The position numbers were made by a program, and so were the translations under genes. DNA of 64,000 nt from positions 51,692,797-51,756,796 of the forward strand of contig CM029627.1 in assembly GCA_017311315.1 (NCBI GenBank). Direction: 5' to 3'. The notes beneath the pieces are model-generated. The model did not search any database. It worked only from the letters and a program-made list of their open reading frames with translations, and was not told where the DNA came from. This DNA is from Dendrocalamus latiflorus. Taxonomy: Eukaryota > Streptophyta > Magnoliopsida > Poales > Poaceae. This document shows positions 34,966 to 47,045 of the stretch, piece after piece. The number at the start of each line of letters is the position of its first letter. Within the stretch, counting starts at the first letter, position 1.

Positions 34966-35042
<77 letters not shown>
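34966..35042. repeat. (AT)n microsatellite, about 77 bp
   Basis: A pure AT dinucleotide run of about 38 units lies just after the protease frame. It creates long Ile-Tyr reading frames on both strands that are not genes. Confidence 0.97.
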
Positions 35043-35048
<6 letters not shown>

Positions 35049-35110
35049 TCTGTATATATACATATACGCGGTGATGACGCACGGAGGTCGCGCCCCCGCG
35101 CATGCTCCCG

Positions 35111-35350
35111 GAGTATAAACCAAAGACACGCATTCGCGCGCGCACTCCCCGTAGCCAAGGGTACGGGTATGAGTATAAACCAAAGACACGCGTTCGCGCG
35201 TGCACTCTCTGTAGCCAAGGGTAGGTGTATGAGTATAAACCAAAGACACGCGTTTGCGCGCGCACTCTCCGTAGCCAAGGGTACGGGTATGAGTATAAAC
35301 CAAAGACACGCGTTCGCGCGCGCACTCTCCGTCAAAGACACGGGCGTGAG
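35111..35350 (+). repeat. Tandem array, 4 x 60 bp
   Basis: Units beginning GAGTATAAACCAAAGACACG start at 35111, 35171, 35231 and 35291. They include CGTAGCCAAGGGTACGGGTA and are almost identical. The fourth is shortened at its end. Confidence 0.93.
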
Positions 35351-35640
35351 TATAAACAAAGACGTGCAGGGGGACGCCTCTGCACGCACTCTACGGAGTA
35401 TAAATAAGACGCGGATGTTTTCCCTGCGCACTCTACTGAGTATAAACAAGACGCGGAGTCTCCGCGCACGCTTGGGCATCATGCCTACGCGTACTCCCTG
35501 GAGTATAAATAAGACGCGGATGTTTTCCTGCGCACTCTACTAAGTATAAACAAGACGCGGAGTCTCCGCGCACGCTTGGGCGTCATGCCTACACGTACTC
35601 CCTGGAGTATAAATAGGACATGGATATTGATCCCACGCGC
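35351..35640 (+). repeat. Tandem array of GAGTATAAATAAGACGCGG units
   Basis: About two copies of a 121-bp unit each hold two subunits: GAGTATAAATAAGACGCGGA and AAGTATAAACAAGACGCGGA-like. It continues the theme of the 60-bp array. Similar GAGTATAAAT units occur in inverted orientation at 51929-52300. Confidence 0.85.
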
Positions 35641-35978
35641 TCTACGGAGCATAAAAACAGCACGATGGCCAAGACGCCAGGGGGTGCATCGCTTCAGCGA
35701 CGCACCACCAGGGTATTGTGCCTTCGCGCATGTTGCATCAGGGAGTTCATCGCCTTTTTCAAGGTAGGCGAACGGCGATGTCGCCTCCCTGCCTCTATAC
35801 GCGTAGCGCCCTCGGCCTACGCCGCAAGCGCCCGTGGTCGACGTCCGCCCCTGCGCGTGCCCCGCAGAGCCTAAGCGGGGCGCATTATGGATATCCGCTT
35901 CTGCGCATACTTCGTGAAATATCTGTGTGACGCACCAGAGGCTGGCCGTTGCGCAAGAGCGTGTAGGGAGGCGTACGA

Positions 35979-36640
35979 AGCTCCGCTGCCACCTCTTCGA
36001 AGGGTAGGGGACGGAGCGCTCGCGCGTCTACTTCGGCTAGGCGCCAGCTCCGCTGCCACCTCTTCAAAGGGTGGGGGACGGAGCGCTCGCGCGTCTACTT
36101 CGGAAAAGCGCCAGCTCCGCTACCACCTCTTCGAGGGGTAGGGGACGGAGCGCTCACGCGTCCACTTCAGGCTAGGAGCCAGCTCCGCTGCCACTTCTTC
36201 GAAGGGTAGGGGACGGAGCGCTCGCGTGTCTACTTCGGCTAGGCGCCAGCTCCACTGCCACCTCTTCGAAGGGTAGGGAACGGAGCGCTCGCGCGTCTAC
36301 TTCGGCTAGGCACCAGCTCCGCTTCCACCTCTTCGAAAGGTAGGGGACAGAGCGCTCGCGCGTCTACTTCGCAAAAGCGCCAGCGCCACTGCCACCTCTT
36401 CGAAGGGTAGGGGACGGAGCGCTCGCGCGTCTACTTCGAAAAAGCGCTATCCCCGCTGCCACCTCTTCGAAGGGTAGGGGACGGAGCGCTCGCGCGTCTA
36501 CTTTGGAAAAGCGCTAGCCCCGCTGCCACCTCTTCGAAGGGTAGGGGACGGAGCGCTCGCGCGTCTACTTTGGAAATGCGCTAGCTCCGCTGCCACCTCT
36601 TCGAGGGGTAGGGGACGTAGTACTTTGCTCGCGTCCCTAC
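35979..36640 (+). repeat. Tandem array, about 10 x 67 bp
   Basis: Units beginning AGCTCCGCTGCCACCTCTTC recur at 35979, 36046, 36113 and onward every 67 bases, each holding GGGTAGGGGACGGAGCGCTC and GCGCGTCTACTTCGG. Units differ at a few sites. A degenerate tail reaches about 36790. Confidence 0.93.
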
Positions 36641-37349
36641 TTCGGCTAAGCGCTAGCTCCGCTGCCGCTACTTCAAAGGCAAGGGGATGGAGTGCTCGCG
36701 CCTCTACTTCGCTCGCGTCCCTACTTCGGATAAGCGCCAGCTCCGTTGCTACCGCCTCGAAGGGTGGGGAAAGGAGCTCTCGAGTGTCTACCTCTACCGC
36801 CCCGCCTACGATAAGTGCCGGTCATGGCGTCCCAACGACACCGCGAAGGCGGAGACGAGCCCTGCACGCCCCAACCATGTCTGTATTCCACAAAATATAC
36901 ATATACAATTACAATCCACCAGAGTGTGCCAGCGTCCTCGGCGCTCGAGGTTGCTACCCGGCAGGCTCATCCTTAACGTACACTCGTGCCGGGGTCCCGC
37001 TCGAAGAAGCCCGGCCCGCCCAAAAATCCAACGACTCCTCAGCCCTTCGCCAGCGCCGAAGACGCCGACGGGTCATAAGATCGGAGGTCAATAGCCGGCC
37101 CCGGCGGGGTAGCTGCTCGGAACACGAGGGAAGCAGTCAGGAAATCGGTGAGAACCCCGTGCTATATTCAAAAAGAAAGGTCATGCTACAACGCACTCCA
37201 GTACACGGCAGCCCCGACGTCACACCTATGGGTTCGCAGCCTGTGGGTTCGCTGTGCCCTCTGGAGCCTCAGCGTCGCCATCATCACGCCGCGGGACCTC
37301 ATCCAAAAACTAGCCAAGGTTCCCCTCGCCATACAGGGAATGTCGAAGC

Positions 37350-40332
37350 TCAATCCTCGCTGCAGCTTCGCCGATGTACTCCCAAATCCGCTCGTGGAAG
37401 AACTTCATGGCGCGACGAACAGCGCGCACGGCACCGAACATGACTCCAGCCCCGCCCGGCATCTCCATCGGAGCGTGCGTGACAACTCCTCCGGCCCGAA
37501 GGAGCGGTTCGGCACTTCGGCAATGAGCCCATGAAGAGTGTTTTCCAGGGCCAGCATGGCTTCCCACGCGGCACCGAAGCCTCGCCCAGTGTTCGGTCCT
37601 GCTCCGCTAGAGACAAGGCGAGTTCGCCTTTCTCCTTCTCTAGCACAGCGACTTGCTGCAACAGGCCGTCTCGCTCCGCCGCAGCATCCCGCCGCACCGC
37701 ATCTGCGGTCGATTCTCGGGCTGCAGCAAGGAGCTCCTCAACGTGCGCTTTCATCTTCGCGCATTCTTCTTCCAAGCGGCGGATGTGGGCGTCCTGGGCA
37801 GAGCACGTCTCCGCAGCTTCGCGCAACTCCCTTTCGACGGTTTCTAGCCTGCACCGTAGCGCTCCGTGTTCGCGGATGTAGCCCTTCTGTAGGGCCTGAG
37901 CCAGCACGAGTGTCTGCAGGGTGAAGGAGTTAGCAGGATCCAAGTGGCCAGCTGTGGCCCTAAGGTAACACACTTACCTTCACGCCCAACACCTCCAGTG
38001 CGTCCCCGAGGCGTTCCGTCCTATAGGTCAGCAGGGCTTGCTGGCCAACGCTGGCAGCAGCATCTTCTGCAATCCCGCGCCAGGCCCTCAGCGCCTCTGA
38101 TGGGGGGACAAAGTCTACAGGGCTCCGGCGCGCGGCGTTCGCATTACCAGCGTCAGGACCCCTGTGTCCCAGGGATGGCTTTTCCTCTGGGATGAGTGCC
38201 GCTGCAAAAGGAAGGTATCAGCCAGGCCCAGTGAGACGTGGAAAGAACCGCAAGATACGTCGTGCCAGCCTACCTTCGGTAGCCGAGGGGGGGCTTCGCG
38301 GAGAAGGCTCCATCACCCCTGATGGGGTAGTAACGGTGTCGGCCCCCACGGATGGTGCCGCTCACATGGCCAGGGGGCCTCAGGCTGGGAACCCGGTCTC
38401 GACCATTCCTGCGCCGCACCTGTGGTGGTCTGAGGGGCCGGAAGGGTATGGGGCAGGGGAACTTCGGTGTTCGAGTCGGAGTCCCACAGGCTCTCGATGC
38501 CTGTCGCCACGACAAACCCCCTCGAAGTTTGGAAAAGGGGGGATCGCGGGTGCGGTCGCTTCGCCCAATGAGTTGGCAAAGGCTCCGCAGCATCAACGCT
38601 CGCAGAAGGGGCATCCGTAGGAGCAGCGCTTGCAGTAACGGCTACAACAGCCCCAGCTCTTGCGCACGGGGACTCTGCTCTGGTCACCTCTGCGGGGGGT
38701 ACCCCGCCCTCAGCCTCCATCATCACCAAAGGCCCCGTTCCGCTTGCACCCGCGGAGGGCAGTTCCGGCATTGCCAGGGCAGAGGGCAATGGCTCCATCC
38801 CAGTGCCGCCAGCCAACGCAGGCTCTGCTTCAGTGATCGTCGCGGCCAATGATATTTCCCCCTCTCGGCAGCCCCCGCCGTCCGCCCCGGCCCTGGCGTC
38901 GCTCGAAGGACCTTCGTCCGCACCCTCCAAGTCCGAGTGGGCATACCTCGCCGAATCGGACTCCGCGCCTGCCGCGTGGATAGGGGCGGCGACAGCCGCC
39001 GTACCTGGCGCAGTCGCAGCGGCCCAGCCCTTTTTGCGCGACGACGGTTTTGTTCTCGCGGCGCCATCCTAGTGTTGCGCGGTTGGAGAGGCGCGTTCCG
39101 GCACGGGAAGGCCCAAGGCCTCGCATGCGCGGTTTATCCGCCCCAAGCACGGCTCCGCGGTTGCGGCCGTGCGCTGCTCGTGTTCTCTGGTCGTATACGG
39201 CCCCAGGAACACGCGCGCTACTCGCTCCGCGTCCTCCAGGCGGATCCCTGCGCAAGGCCAGAAGCACGGTTAAACACGGTGCGATACGCACAAGCGAAAT
39301 AGGGGGGCGCAGTCGAGACTTACGAGGATCGGACGGTGCCGGCAATGAGCAAACAGACGGACGAACATTGTCGTCCCGACGCGTCCCGACAATGAGGCGC
39401 CACTCATGGGTGAGCGGCGGCACGCCGTACATTAAGTAATCCTCGGCGAGGTCGCGCATGTTGAAGCGTGCGGACACCCCCGCGAGTCTTCGCGCCCTCC
39501 ACCTATCCTCGTCCTCGAGCGTTAGGCCGGGCGTGGTCTTGAATGCAATCGGCCGACCCGTGCACTCGAGGCCGCTGCCACCCGCAACACGGTGGTAGAA
39601 CCACCGCCTCGTCCAGGACTCCCATTTCCCCCGGGTCGAGTTCGCGGGGAAGAGTTTCCCGCACGACAGCCGCAGGAGGAAGTTAACGCTCCCGAAGGTC
39701 GACAGCATCTCGTCCTTCAGTTCCTTTGGCTAGTACCGCACCTCCTGCAAATATGCGAACATTGAGGCGCTGGCCCAGCATGCCTCTGAGCGCAAGGCCC
39801 AGCTGTACACGGCAAGGCGCGCCACAGCATTCGGCGTCAGTTGCGTCAGCTCCAGTTGGAAGGTCCGCAACACGTCGCCCACGATTGTCGCGGCCGGGAT
39901 GCGAAGTCCGGCCTCGAAGTAGGCGACGAAGACGAGAGCCTTCGACCTCTCGGGGTGCGGTTCCGTCTCGTCATCGGCGGGTAGGCGCACCGCCTTGCGA
40001 TCCAACAGTTTCCCCTCGCGTAGCAGCATCTGGACTGTCTCCTCCGTCACGAGCGTGCGGCCCAGGTTACCGGAGTACGAACCCATCTTCTTCTCCGCCG
40101 CCACCCACCACCTCTCTGCCACCGCCGGATCGCGCTCTTCGAGCGCGTACTCCACTTCCAGAGGCGAGGACCGCCGACAAAGGGCCGAATCGCCGGCCAC
40201 CCAAGAACGCTTGCGGACGAAAATGCACGGGCAAGAAGATGCACGGGCAAGAAAAGCACTCGGGGGCAGGAGGCGGCGCAAGCGCAAAGCAAATGCGTAG
40301 AGGAACCACGAGCGTGGTACCGTGGGGCGCAT
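37350..40332 (-). pseudogene. Antisense ORF of the Tat-like element (PF04195 type), broken
   Basis: The minus strand, opposite to gag, encodes a long protein in pieces. The first piece (40332-39324) has RTLVTEETVQMLLREGKLL, FVAYFEAGLRIPAATIVGDV and, after TAG at 39730-39732 in the same frame, FGSVNFLLRLSCGKLFPANS and WTRRWFYHRV. This fits the family annotated as putative gypsy-type transposon, PF04195. A 76-bp intron (39323-39248, GTAAGT...GCAG) joins SDPR in phase to IRLEDAERVARVFLGP. A Pro/Ala-rich linker follows to about 38313, broken by TAG near 39070. A separate C-terminal coiled coil (REAAETCSAQDAHIRRLEEE, then KMKAHVEELLAAARE) lies at about 37973-37550. The function of these antisense ORFs is not known. 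Confidence 0.65.
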
Positions 40333-41343
40333 TTAAGGACCCCTCGTGTCCCATAGTCGGTAAGCGTAACAGGCAAGAGACGGATCGCACGCTTCCCCAC
40401 GGCACAAGCCGAAGCGTCGCGACGGTACACGCGTGCCGGATGCAGCTGCAGTCGTACAAAGCGCCTGTCAGCGCACGACACTAAGCGTCTGGCAGTGCAC
40501 GACGCCCCAGTAGCGCCTTGCCGCGTGCCCATCCCACCAGGCAGTAATTGCGGGTGGCAGCACGACTCCCGGAGTCGTTCGACTACAGCAGTTCGGATGG
40601 GATCCCCGCCCCGGTGGAGAGACCTCAACTTCGCCTCCGGCTGTGTAGCCGCTGCAGCCCCACGGCGTCTCGCAGCGCCTTTGCACGCTCGCAAGTGCGG
40701 GCACCCAGCGGAACACGCCGGCGCGGTCTCCGGGAGACCATAAGCGAAGCCACCACAAGACAAGGGACTGACCAGCTCCAACAGTCTTCGCGGGACCTCC
40801 GGTCCATCCCAACGATTCCAGCTGACAAGACCTTCGCTTCAGTAGAAGTGCTCTCGCCGTCGCCAAGGGCGAATTCTCGCAAGCGAATACCTCGCTACAC
40901 CTGCATAACCTGTGGCAAAGCCGATGACCCCCCCGGCCTTCATAAACCTCACACGGATCGGTGCACACGCCACGCGTCCCGCCCATCACGTGTTTCCGCT
41001 CGGGGCAAAGTAGGCGGCGTGGCGCAGCAGCTGGCCCCTGGCGAGTCAGAAGCCGGCACGATTCCGGAAGGCATTAAAGAGCATTACCAGGCTGCGAAGA
41101 TGCTACTCCGGTTCGCACTCCGACCCTCGCCCCCGACACTTCGGCGTCGGCCTTCGGTTTGGCAGGAGAGGGGGGAGCTCTGCTAATCGGCCCACACCAA
41201 TACACCCGCACAAGGGCGCACGCTGCATTATGCAGGAAGACTCCGTAACTACCGACGAAGGTCACAGGCCGCAGGGACGGAGGGGGCCAAAGGACTAGGT
41301 AACATGGCTTCGGCCTGTGGAACCCTTCACCATGAGAGGCTCC

Positions 41344-41589
41344 TGTTGTAGGGATGGCCCCCACCTAAGCCCAGCAGGCCTGTTAGTAGGATTGTAAGGC
41401 CCAGTATGGGACATGTGTAATGACTTAAATACCCGTGAAGGAGATGTAAACACATAAGGGCACTTCTGTAAAATACTCCCCATGTATGTATATATCTGAC
41501 GCTGGCCATGAGGAAGGGCCAGAGGCCATCATTCACCTAACTCTCCACTACTACACATATATCTCTCTGTTTAGTCTGTAACCACAACA
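41344..41589 (+). repeat. 3' LTR of the Tat-like element
   Basis: 246 bp, same ends as the 5' LTR, followed by the target duplication GTTCTC at 41590-41595. Confidence 0.93.
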
Positions 41590-41722
41590 GTTCTCGAATG
41601 TCATGAAGATTGTCCTTGCCCTCTCCGCCTCCTACTTTAGCCTAGGCAAATCATTAACATGGTTCATAATCTCAAAGAGGATGCTATGATAAGCTTCCTT
41701 AGAATCGGGCGCTTCTGCTGGT

Positions 41723-42340
41723 AAGGTTATCTATGTCTCTCCACTGTCGCAATAGTTTCTTCCATTTTGCGCATATTGAAGAGAAGAACGAGGATGATAC
41801 AGCACTGGTAGCACTTAATAGATCAGAGCAAGTTTCTAAATTAAATTCTCCATTAGGTACTGGTGCTTGCGCTGTTCATGTTTCACGAGCAAAGAGAACC
41901 GTACCAAAATCATCACATAGGAGGAAAGAACCACACCTGCATTGATTTGGAAAGAAAAGGTGCAGTGTTTAGAAAGTGGCCAGGGACCTGCACAAGAGGC
42001 AAGTTAGAACTACAAGTACATTTGTATTAGCTCCATACTGATCCAAATTCAAGATTCTGAGTCGACTAAATGCTAGTTTGAGTTGTTAGTTAATTTCTTA
42101 TCTGCTAGTGTTCGTATACAAGTAACACACGCATGCATGGTTGTGGAGTTTTCTAGTCGTTCCTATACAAGCCATGCATGCAGATGTGTACGAGTAAGTG
42201 CATGGTTTGCTACTGCTGGCTACTTGGAGACATACTGTGAAAATTAGACCAACACTTCGTGTACAAATTAGAGTTTCTCTAATTTATGCTATACCATCTT
42301 GTTATTAGAGCGTGATTGATTATGGTATGTGGTTGCTGAA
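41723..42340. other. Unassigned, probably more of CACTA-4
   Basis: No domain was recognised. A 70-codon plus-strand frame at 41733-41945 has no supporting context. The sequence is AT-rich after 42000. Confidence 0.35.
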
Positions 42341-43010
42341 TTTTATTGATGGTGGACTCTATGAAGACCAAAGATGGCGAGACGCTTCATACTTATGCTG
42401 ACCCAATCAGGGAAACGTCTGAATATGCGGCGTCTTTGCTGCCCAAGGTGTGGTAAGAGCTTGAAGCTACACGTGATTATTTCTTGAATTGTCATCAGAA
42501 GCTTGAAGGCAAGATTGATACTTTGGGAACATGAATTGATGCGTTGACAGAGGCTATATGTAACCAGTTACCACAATTTTAGCATGCTGAACGAGTTCCT
42601 CAATATCCTGAATAGCGTGCACCATATGGAGATGACAAACAAGAGGAGGACTTTGGTAGTGCAGCGGGTTTTGCTCCACATCCACACCATGCTCAGAACT
42701 ACCATGGTGTTGACCATGGTAGAGGCGTACGTGACAGAGGTGCTGCCCATGGTGGAGGCATGTGTGATGGTGTTGGTTTTGCTCAGCGCGTTGCCATGGA
42801 TGATAGCATCGGGCGGGTAAAAATTTCTATCCTGTCATTCAATGATAAAGCTTAACAGGAGGAGTACTTGGAGTGGGAGATGCATGTCGAATGAAATTTT
42901 GACAGTCATCACTACACCAAGGGCAAAAATATTCATTTGATGACAATTGAGTTCAACGGATTTGCTCTAGTTTGGTGGAACCAATTGTGTCATGAATGAG
43001 TGAGTGAATT
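42340..43010 (+). pseudogene. Degenerate Ty3/gypsy gag
   Basis: The plus strand gives ILSFNDKA, a stop, then QEEYLEWEMHVE, a stop, and KGKNIHLMTIEFNGFALVWW followed by NQLCHE (42820-43005). This matches the usual gag order of a YLEWE motif followed by ALVWW in grass gypsy elements. Upstream is a Gly/His-rich region (GVDHGRGVRDRGAAHGG, about 42708) and a coiled part. At least five stops make it dead. No LTR or pol is attached. Confidence 0.65.
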
Positions 43011-43760
43011 TTTAACACTTTTTAACATCGATAGCAATTAGAGTGATTGAATTATTCTAATCTATAGGCAAAAAATTTAACACTTTTCAGCAAAAATTAA
43101 TTGGATTTAATCTAGAGTAAATAGCAGAAGAAAACTAATCTAACGAGCAAATGACCCTAGCCTGAACAGATTAATAGCAGAACCTAATAGCCTGAACAGA
43201 CCATAGCAGCTACAATAGGAAAAGTTCAGCAGCGCATCGTCTTGACCTCTCAGAACTCAAAAGCTGCAATGGGAAAGACAACTCACCTCCGCCAAGTAAC
43301 CGAGCACGCCAGCAGGAACCCATCCAAAGCGCTGTATTCCAAGAAACCTCCACTTGATTAATTAACTAACGAAGACTCGACTCACGGCCGGACGTCATCA
43401 CCACAGAGAGAGGTCAACGAAGACTCTTCTCAAAAGTGATCCATGGTACGATTGATAGACGTCACGTCTGATCACAGCTAGTTGACGATGCCCATTGCAA
43501 AAGGAGATCGAGAAGATAGTTTACGTGTAGCATGCTTCATAACACGGGGCGCTCTGGTCCTCAATTCTTAATCTGCACGCAGGCGATCGAATCACGCGCT
43601 CCCGTTAGACCGACACAATCACCAAGACCAAGGCATAGAACACTGACGATGACTTCGGATGTGAAAATTTTTTTGCTTCGTTTTAGATCGAATTTTATTA
43701 CTGAATTATCATATTTGCAGGTATAAAATGTTTTCTTAGCACATCTTAAAATCTAGCACG
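43011..43760. other. Unassigned AT-rich stretch
   Basis: No gene or repeat boundary was seen. Confidence 0.35.
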
Positions 43761-43789
43761 AAAATTATACGTGTTAAGTTCTTGAGGTT

Positions 43790-44264
43790 AGCTAAGCCGG
43801 TAAAAAAGCTCAAGGCTCAGGAGCTACTTAAGATCAGCTTATTCTAGACTCGATTCGAGCTCGCCTCAAATTTTAAATGAGCCGAATTCAAGCTTGATCT
43901 TAAGCTCGCAAGCTTCACCGAGCCTAACTCGATTTAAGCTTAAATAATGATACATATTAACTCTTACCGAGTTTACCCGAATCGAACTCGAGCTTTTCTT
44001 ATTGTTGAAAATTAGTGTATGTTTGAATTATTTTAACTGTTATCGAGTTTACTCGAGCCGATCTCGAACTGGAACTTTTCTTATTGTTGAAAATTAGTGT
44101 ATAATAAATTATTTTAATTGTTATCGAGTTTTAATGAGCCAAGCTCGAGTCTACTCGAGGCCAGGTCTAGGCTCGGATCCCAACTCAAGCTTGGCTCGAG
44201 TTTCTACTGAGCTCGATCCTCGAAGGCCAGGCTCACTTGAGCTCGGCTCGTTTACACCCCTAAA
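43790..44264. mobile_element. Truncated hAT-type non-autonomous element
   Basis: It ends CGGCTCGTTTACACCCCTAA near 44264, a terminus type seen on hAT MITEs and related to that of the 10-kb hAT. The interior is made of GCTCGAG and TTTACTCGAGC-like motifs, and a unit of about 80 bp with TTCTTATTGTTGAAAATTAG occurs twice (about 43998 and 44077). The opposite terminus is missing. Confidence 0.5.
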
Positions 44265-44279
44265 ATTAGCCCCTAACTT

Positions 44280-45880
44280 TATCTCTATTTATAGTTTAGA
44301 GCCTAAACCATGATCTTATTCCTAAGCCCACGAGTTCATAAACAAATCAATCAATGAGGGACCTGAAACCCTTACATAACACTGGTTTTTTTTAGCATTT
44401 TGTCATATGTCGTGTTATCTATTTTTTATCTTCACGCGCCCTAACTCGAGCACAACCATCTCCACCAGCATTCTTGACTCTCTGGACCATGACTTTACAT
44501 CAAGTCATCTTTCGGTCCTCGTCGTAGACCACGATCACCTCTGAGTTGTTTATACATGCAAAGACCAAAGCAATATCTTTCTCAATACAAGTTCTTTCAA
44601 CTTATTCGATATGAGTTCACACACGTCATATGTCTCAAATAACATCAACAAATCACATTGTCAATTATTCATCTTCATAAATATTCTAAATTTAGCTATA
44701 TGGTCTAACACGATCACATCGCTCTTACGGGGTTATCTTAATTAGGGCCATTTTGGTATTACTACGAGCATAGACGTGTAGTTAAATAAAAATCTTTAAC
44801 AAATTAGTCTAGTAAAATATTTGTGTTATGACTTTAAAAACAAGAGTCGGGTATGAACCATTAATGAAACAAACCAAAACTTCAACAAAATTTTGAATTT
44901 TCTTTTGAATTTGATTCCCTTTGATTCCTTGTCCAATTTAGCTCAACTCCCAGCTCATTTGTGCCCTAATTCCCTGCTAGCCCTAATTCATGTCGGCATT
45001 ATTCACGGTCAAAAGTTTTCGCCGCCGCTCAATTTTTTTGTCGTCGTCGAGCTCTCTCTCGCTCTCTTGCGCCTTCGCGCGCTCTCCCTCCTTTGCCACG
45101 CAACTGCTAGTACCCGACGGTCGTACAACCCTACCCTAACACGCCCTAGCCCCTCCTTGTTGCATGTCATGCGTGGGCTTGAATTGATCCCCTAGCTAGG
45201 CCTAGCTGGTAGCAGTTCGTATGCACCTGGTGACGAACTAATGTTGGAGTGATGGCCTACAACTGGTGGATCCATCAGAATTTGAGGCCCCTGGAAATTG
45301 GGGGCCCTGTTCCCTTGCACCGCTCGCACGCCCCTCGGCACGGCCCTGCTTAGAATCCTAATCCAACTCATAATCCTATTCAATCTCTACTTAGAATCCT
45401 AATCCAACTCATCCAACTAGACCTGGGCCTTTTTACCTCAACTAGGCTTTTGGCCCACTAATTTTCAAGGAACCCGAAACCCTTCCTAACACGGGTTTTT
45501 CACACTCCCGATTTTTCAACTCATCGCGTGTCGAAGCCTCCAGGACCACACCTCCTGGCTCCTGTATCTTCTCCACGCATCATCCACTTTTGATCTCCAT
45601 GTGCTCCAGCGTGAGCCCAACCACCTCGTGACATCCTCGACCTCAGATTTCCCCCTCCTAGTCCCGGTCTTCCTCGTCACCGACCATGACCGTCTCCACG
45701 CCCAATCTGCACATGCAAAGACCAAAGAACATTTTTCCCGGCACAAGTTCTTACCAACTTGACCGATATTAGTCCACACACATATGCGCACGCCTCGAAT
45801 AAAAATACTAAGCCATGTTGTCAATTATTCATCATCATAAAAATCCTAGACCTAGCCACATGGTCTTACACTCTACTTCT
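44280..45880 (+). repeat. Two diverged copies of an unclassified repeat
   Basis: 44330-44720 and 45450-45870 share, in the same order, GAAACCCTTCCTAACACGGG-like sequence, TACATGCAAAGACCAAAG/CACATGCAAAGACCAAAG, TTGTCAATTATTCATC and CATGGTCTTACAC-like ends. Between them is unassigned sequence including a C/T-rich stretch (about 45030-45110). Confidence 0.65.
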
Positions 45881-47045
45881 CTCACTCCTGTCTCGCGCAC
45901 GTATTTTATCACTTTCCCCACCGCTCGTACCTTCTTTTTAAATGCCACATTTATTCATTTTCAATCAAAACCCATTATCCGTAGCTAAAAGCTATCAGTT
46001 GTAATCAATATGAACATGTCCAATGTCAAACACAAGGCCCTCTTCTTTTTGTTTTTCTCTTTTGGTTTATCCGAAAGTCAAAATAAATAGAACGGTTTAT
46101 TAAAATGAATTTTTCAAATGGCTTCCCGAGTCTAAAATCATATGCGTCGTCTGTATCGACATCCTCACCGTTTGTTGTCGTCTCAAAAAACACAGCCAAA
46201 AGGCTCAACAATTGCTAAAAGTCACAGCTTAAAAGACTAGGGTGTCCGACGTGGTGTCTCATCCACGGTACCAGTGTCCGTGTACATCCCACCGTGATTT
46301 TGGCCTTCCCCTTAACCATCACCCCACTTGATATCCTCGTACAATGGCGAAGTCAGGATTTAGTTACACCCTGTGCTCAGTGGTGGAATGATCTAGGCTA
46401 TCTAGGCTGAACCATGAAAATATTACCTAGACTGGATTGAATTTACCCAGGCTGTATACTAGATATTTTTTCACACTCTGGACTAAAACCTACCCTGTCC
46501 GGGGTGTGACTCCGCCCCTATCCTCGTACAATTGGAGTTGCTTGAAATCAGTTATCCTCAAACAATTGGAGTTACTGCCTTTGTTTTATTTTTTAAACTA
46601 TACCCTATGTTACTTTCTACCGAACCGATAAATCAAACCTTTTAATGTTGTCAAAAAGAACAATGACTCCTTGATTCGTATAAAAATTTCAAAAATTTAA
46701 CGTTTTGGTAATGACATGTCTCGTGCCCACTGAGCAATACATATACCTACGACACAATACTAACAAATTTATTTAGTCACTTATTCCAAACTAATTAATG
46801 CAGTGGTTAGAATTGGCAGTGCTAATATTGCATTAGAGGAAAAGAGCTCGTTACTTTTCTTCACTGTCACAACATTAAACCGAAAGCAACACAATAAAAG
46901 TCTAAACTGTAGTGTATAAACTGTAGTCTAGGCAGCAAATATGCGGTACTCAGTGCAGCTTATGTATAAAGTGTAGTGTAACTTTAGATGGGAACCTAGC
47001 TAGCTAGACTCCCTGATCCATCTTATGTTACTCCTTTTCATTACG
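45881..47045. other. Unassigned
   Basis: AT-rich, with short open frames on both strands but no domain, repeat pair or terminus that I can support. Confidence 0.35.

Larger units (their letters stand above)
32234..41589 (+). mobile_element. Full-length non-autonomous Ty3/gypsy (Tat-like) element, 9356 bp
   Basis: Two 246-bp LTRs (32234-32479 and 41344-41589) start TGTTGTAGGGATGGCCCCCA and end CTGTAACCACAACA. The flanks are GTTCTC at 32228-32233 and 41590-41595. I count six substitutions between the LTRs (about 2.4%), so the insertion is fairly young. Inside, in order, are a primer site, gag-protease, an (AT)n run, three tandem arrays, and a minus-strand ORF region. No reverse transcriptase, RNase H or integrase was seen. 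The antisense ORF and the arrays are features known from the Tat lineage (for example Grande and RIRE2). Confidence 0.9.
32160..41722 (-). pseudogene. C-terminal fragment of a CACTA-type ORF split by an LTR element
   Basis: The minus strand of 41722-41590 joined to 32233-32160 reads PDSKEAYHSILFEIMNHVND, LPRLK, a stop, then EAERARTIFMTFENIAVDPP and KVEKEAFEAQKTNI before a terminal stop. The frame crosses the insertion point after one copy of the 6-bp duplication is removed. Its place just inside a CACTA left end matches that of the TnpA-like C-terminus in CACTA-1. No domain was recognised, so its identity is inference. Confidence 0.5.

Noticed and set aside
34879..35543. Frames with long Ile-Tyr runs and repeated peptide units
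   Set aside because: They are translations of the (AT)n run and the 60-bp array.
35979..36640. Regular 67-bp array as a CRISPR-like array
   Set aside because: There are no unique spacers between conserved repeats, since the whole unit repeats. No cas genes are present and the context is plant retrotransposon DNA.
40047..40781. 244-codon minus-strand frame
   Set aside because: It overlaps the antisense PF04195-type ORF in another frame and shows no domain.
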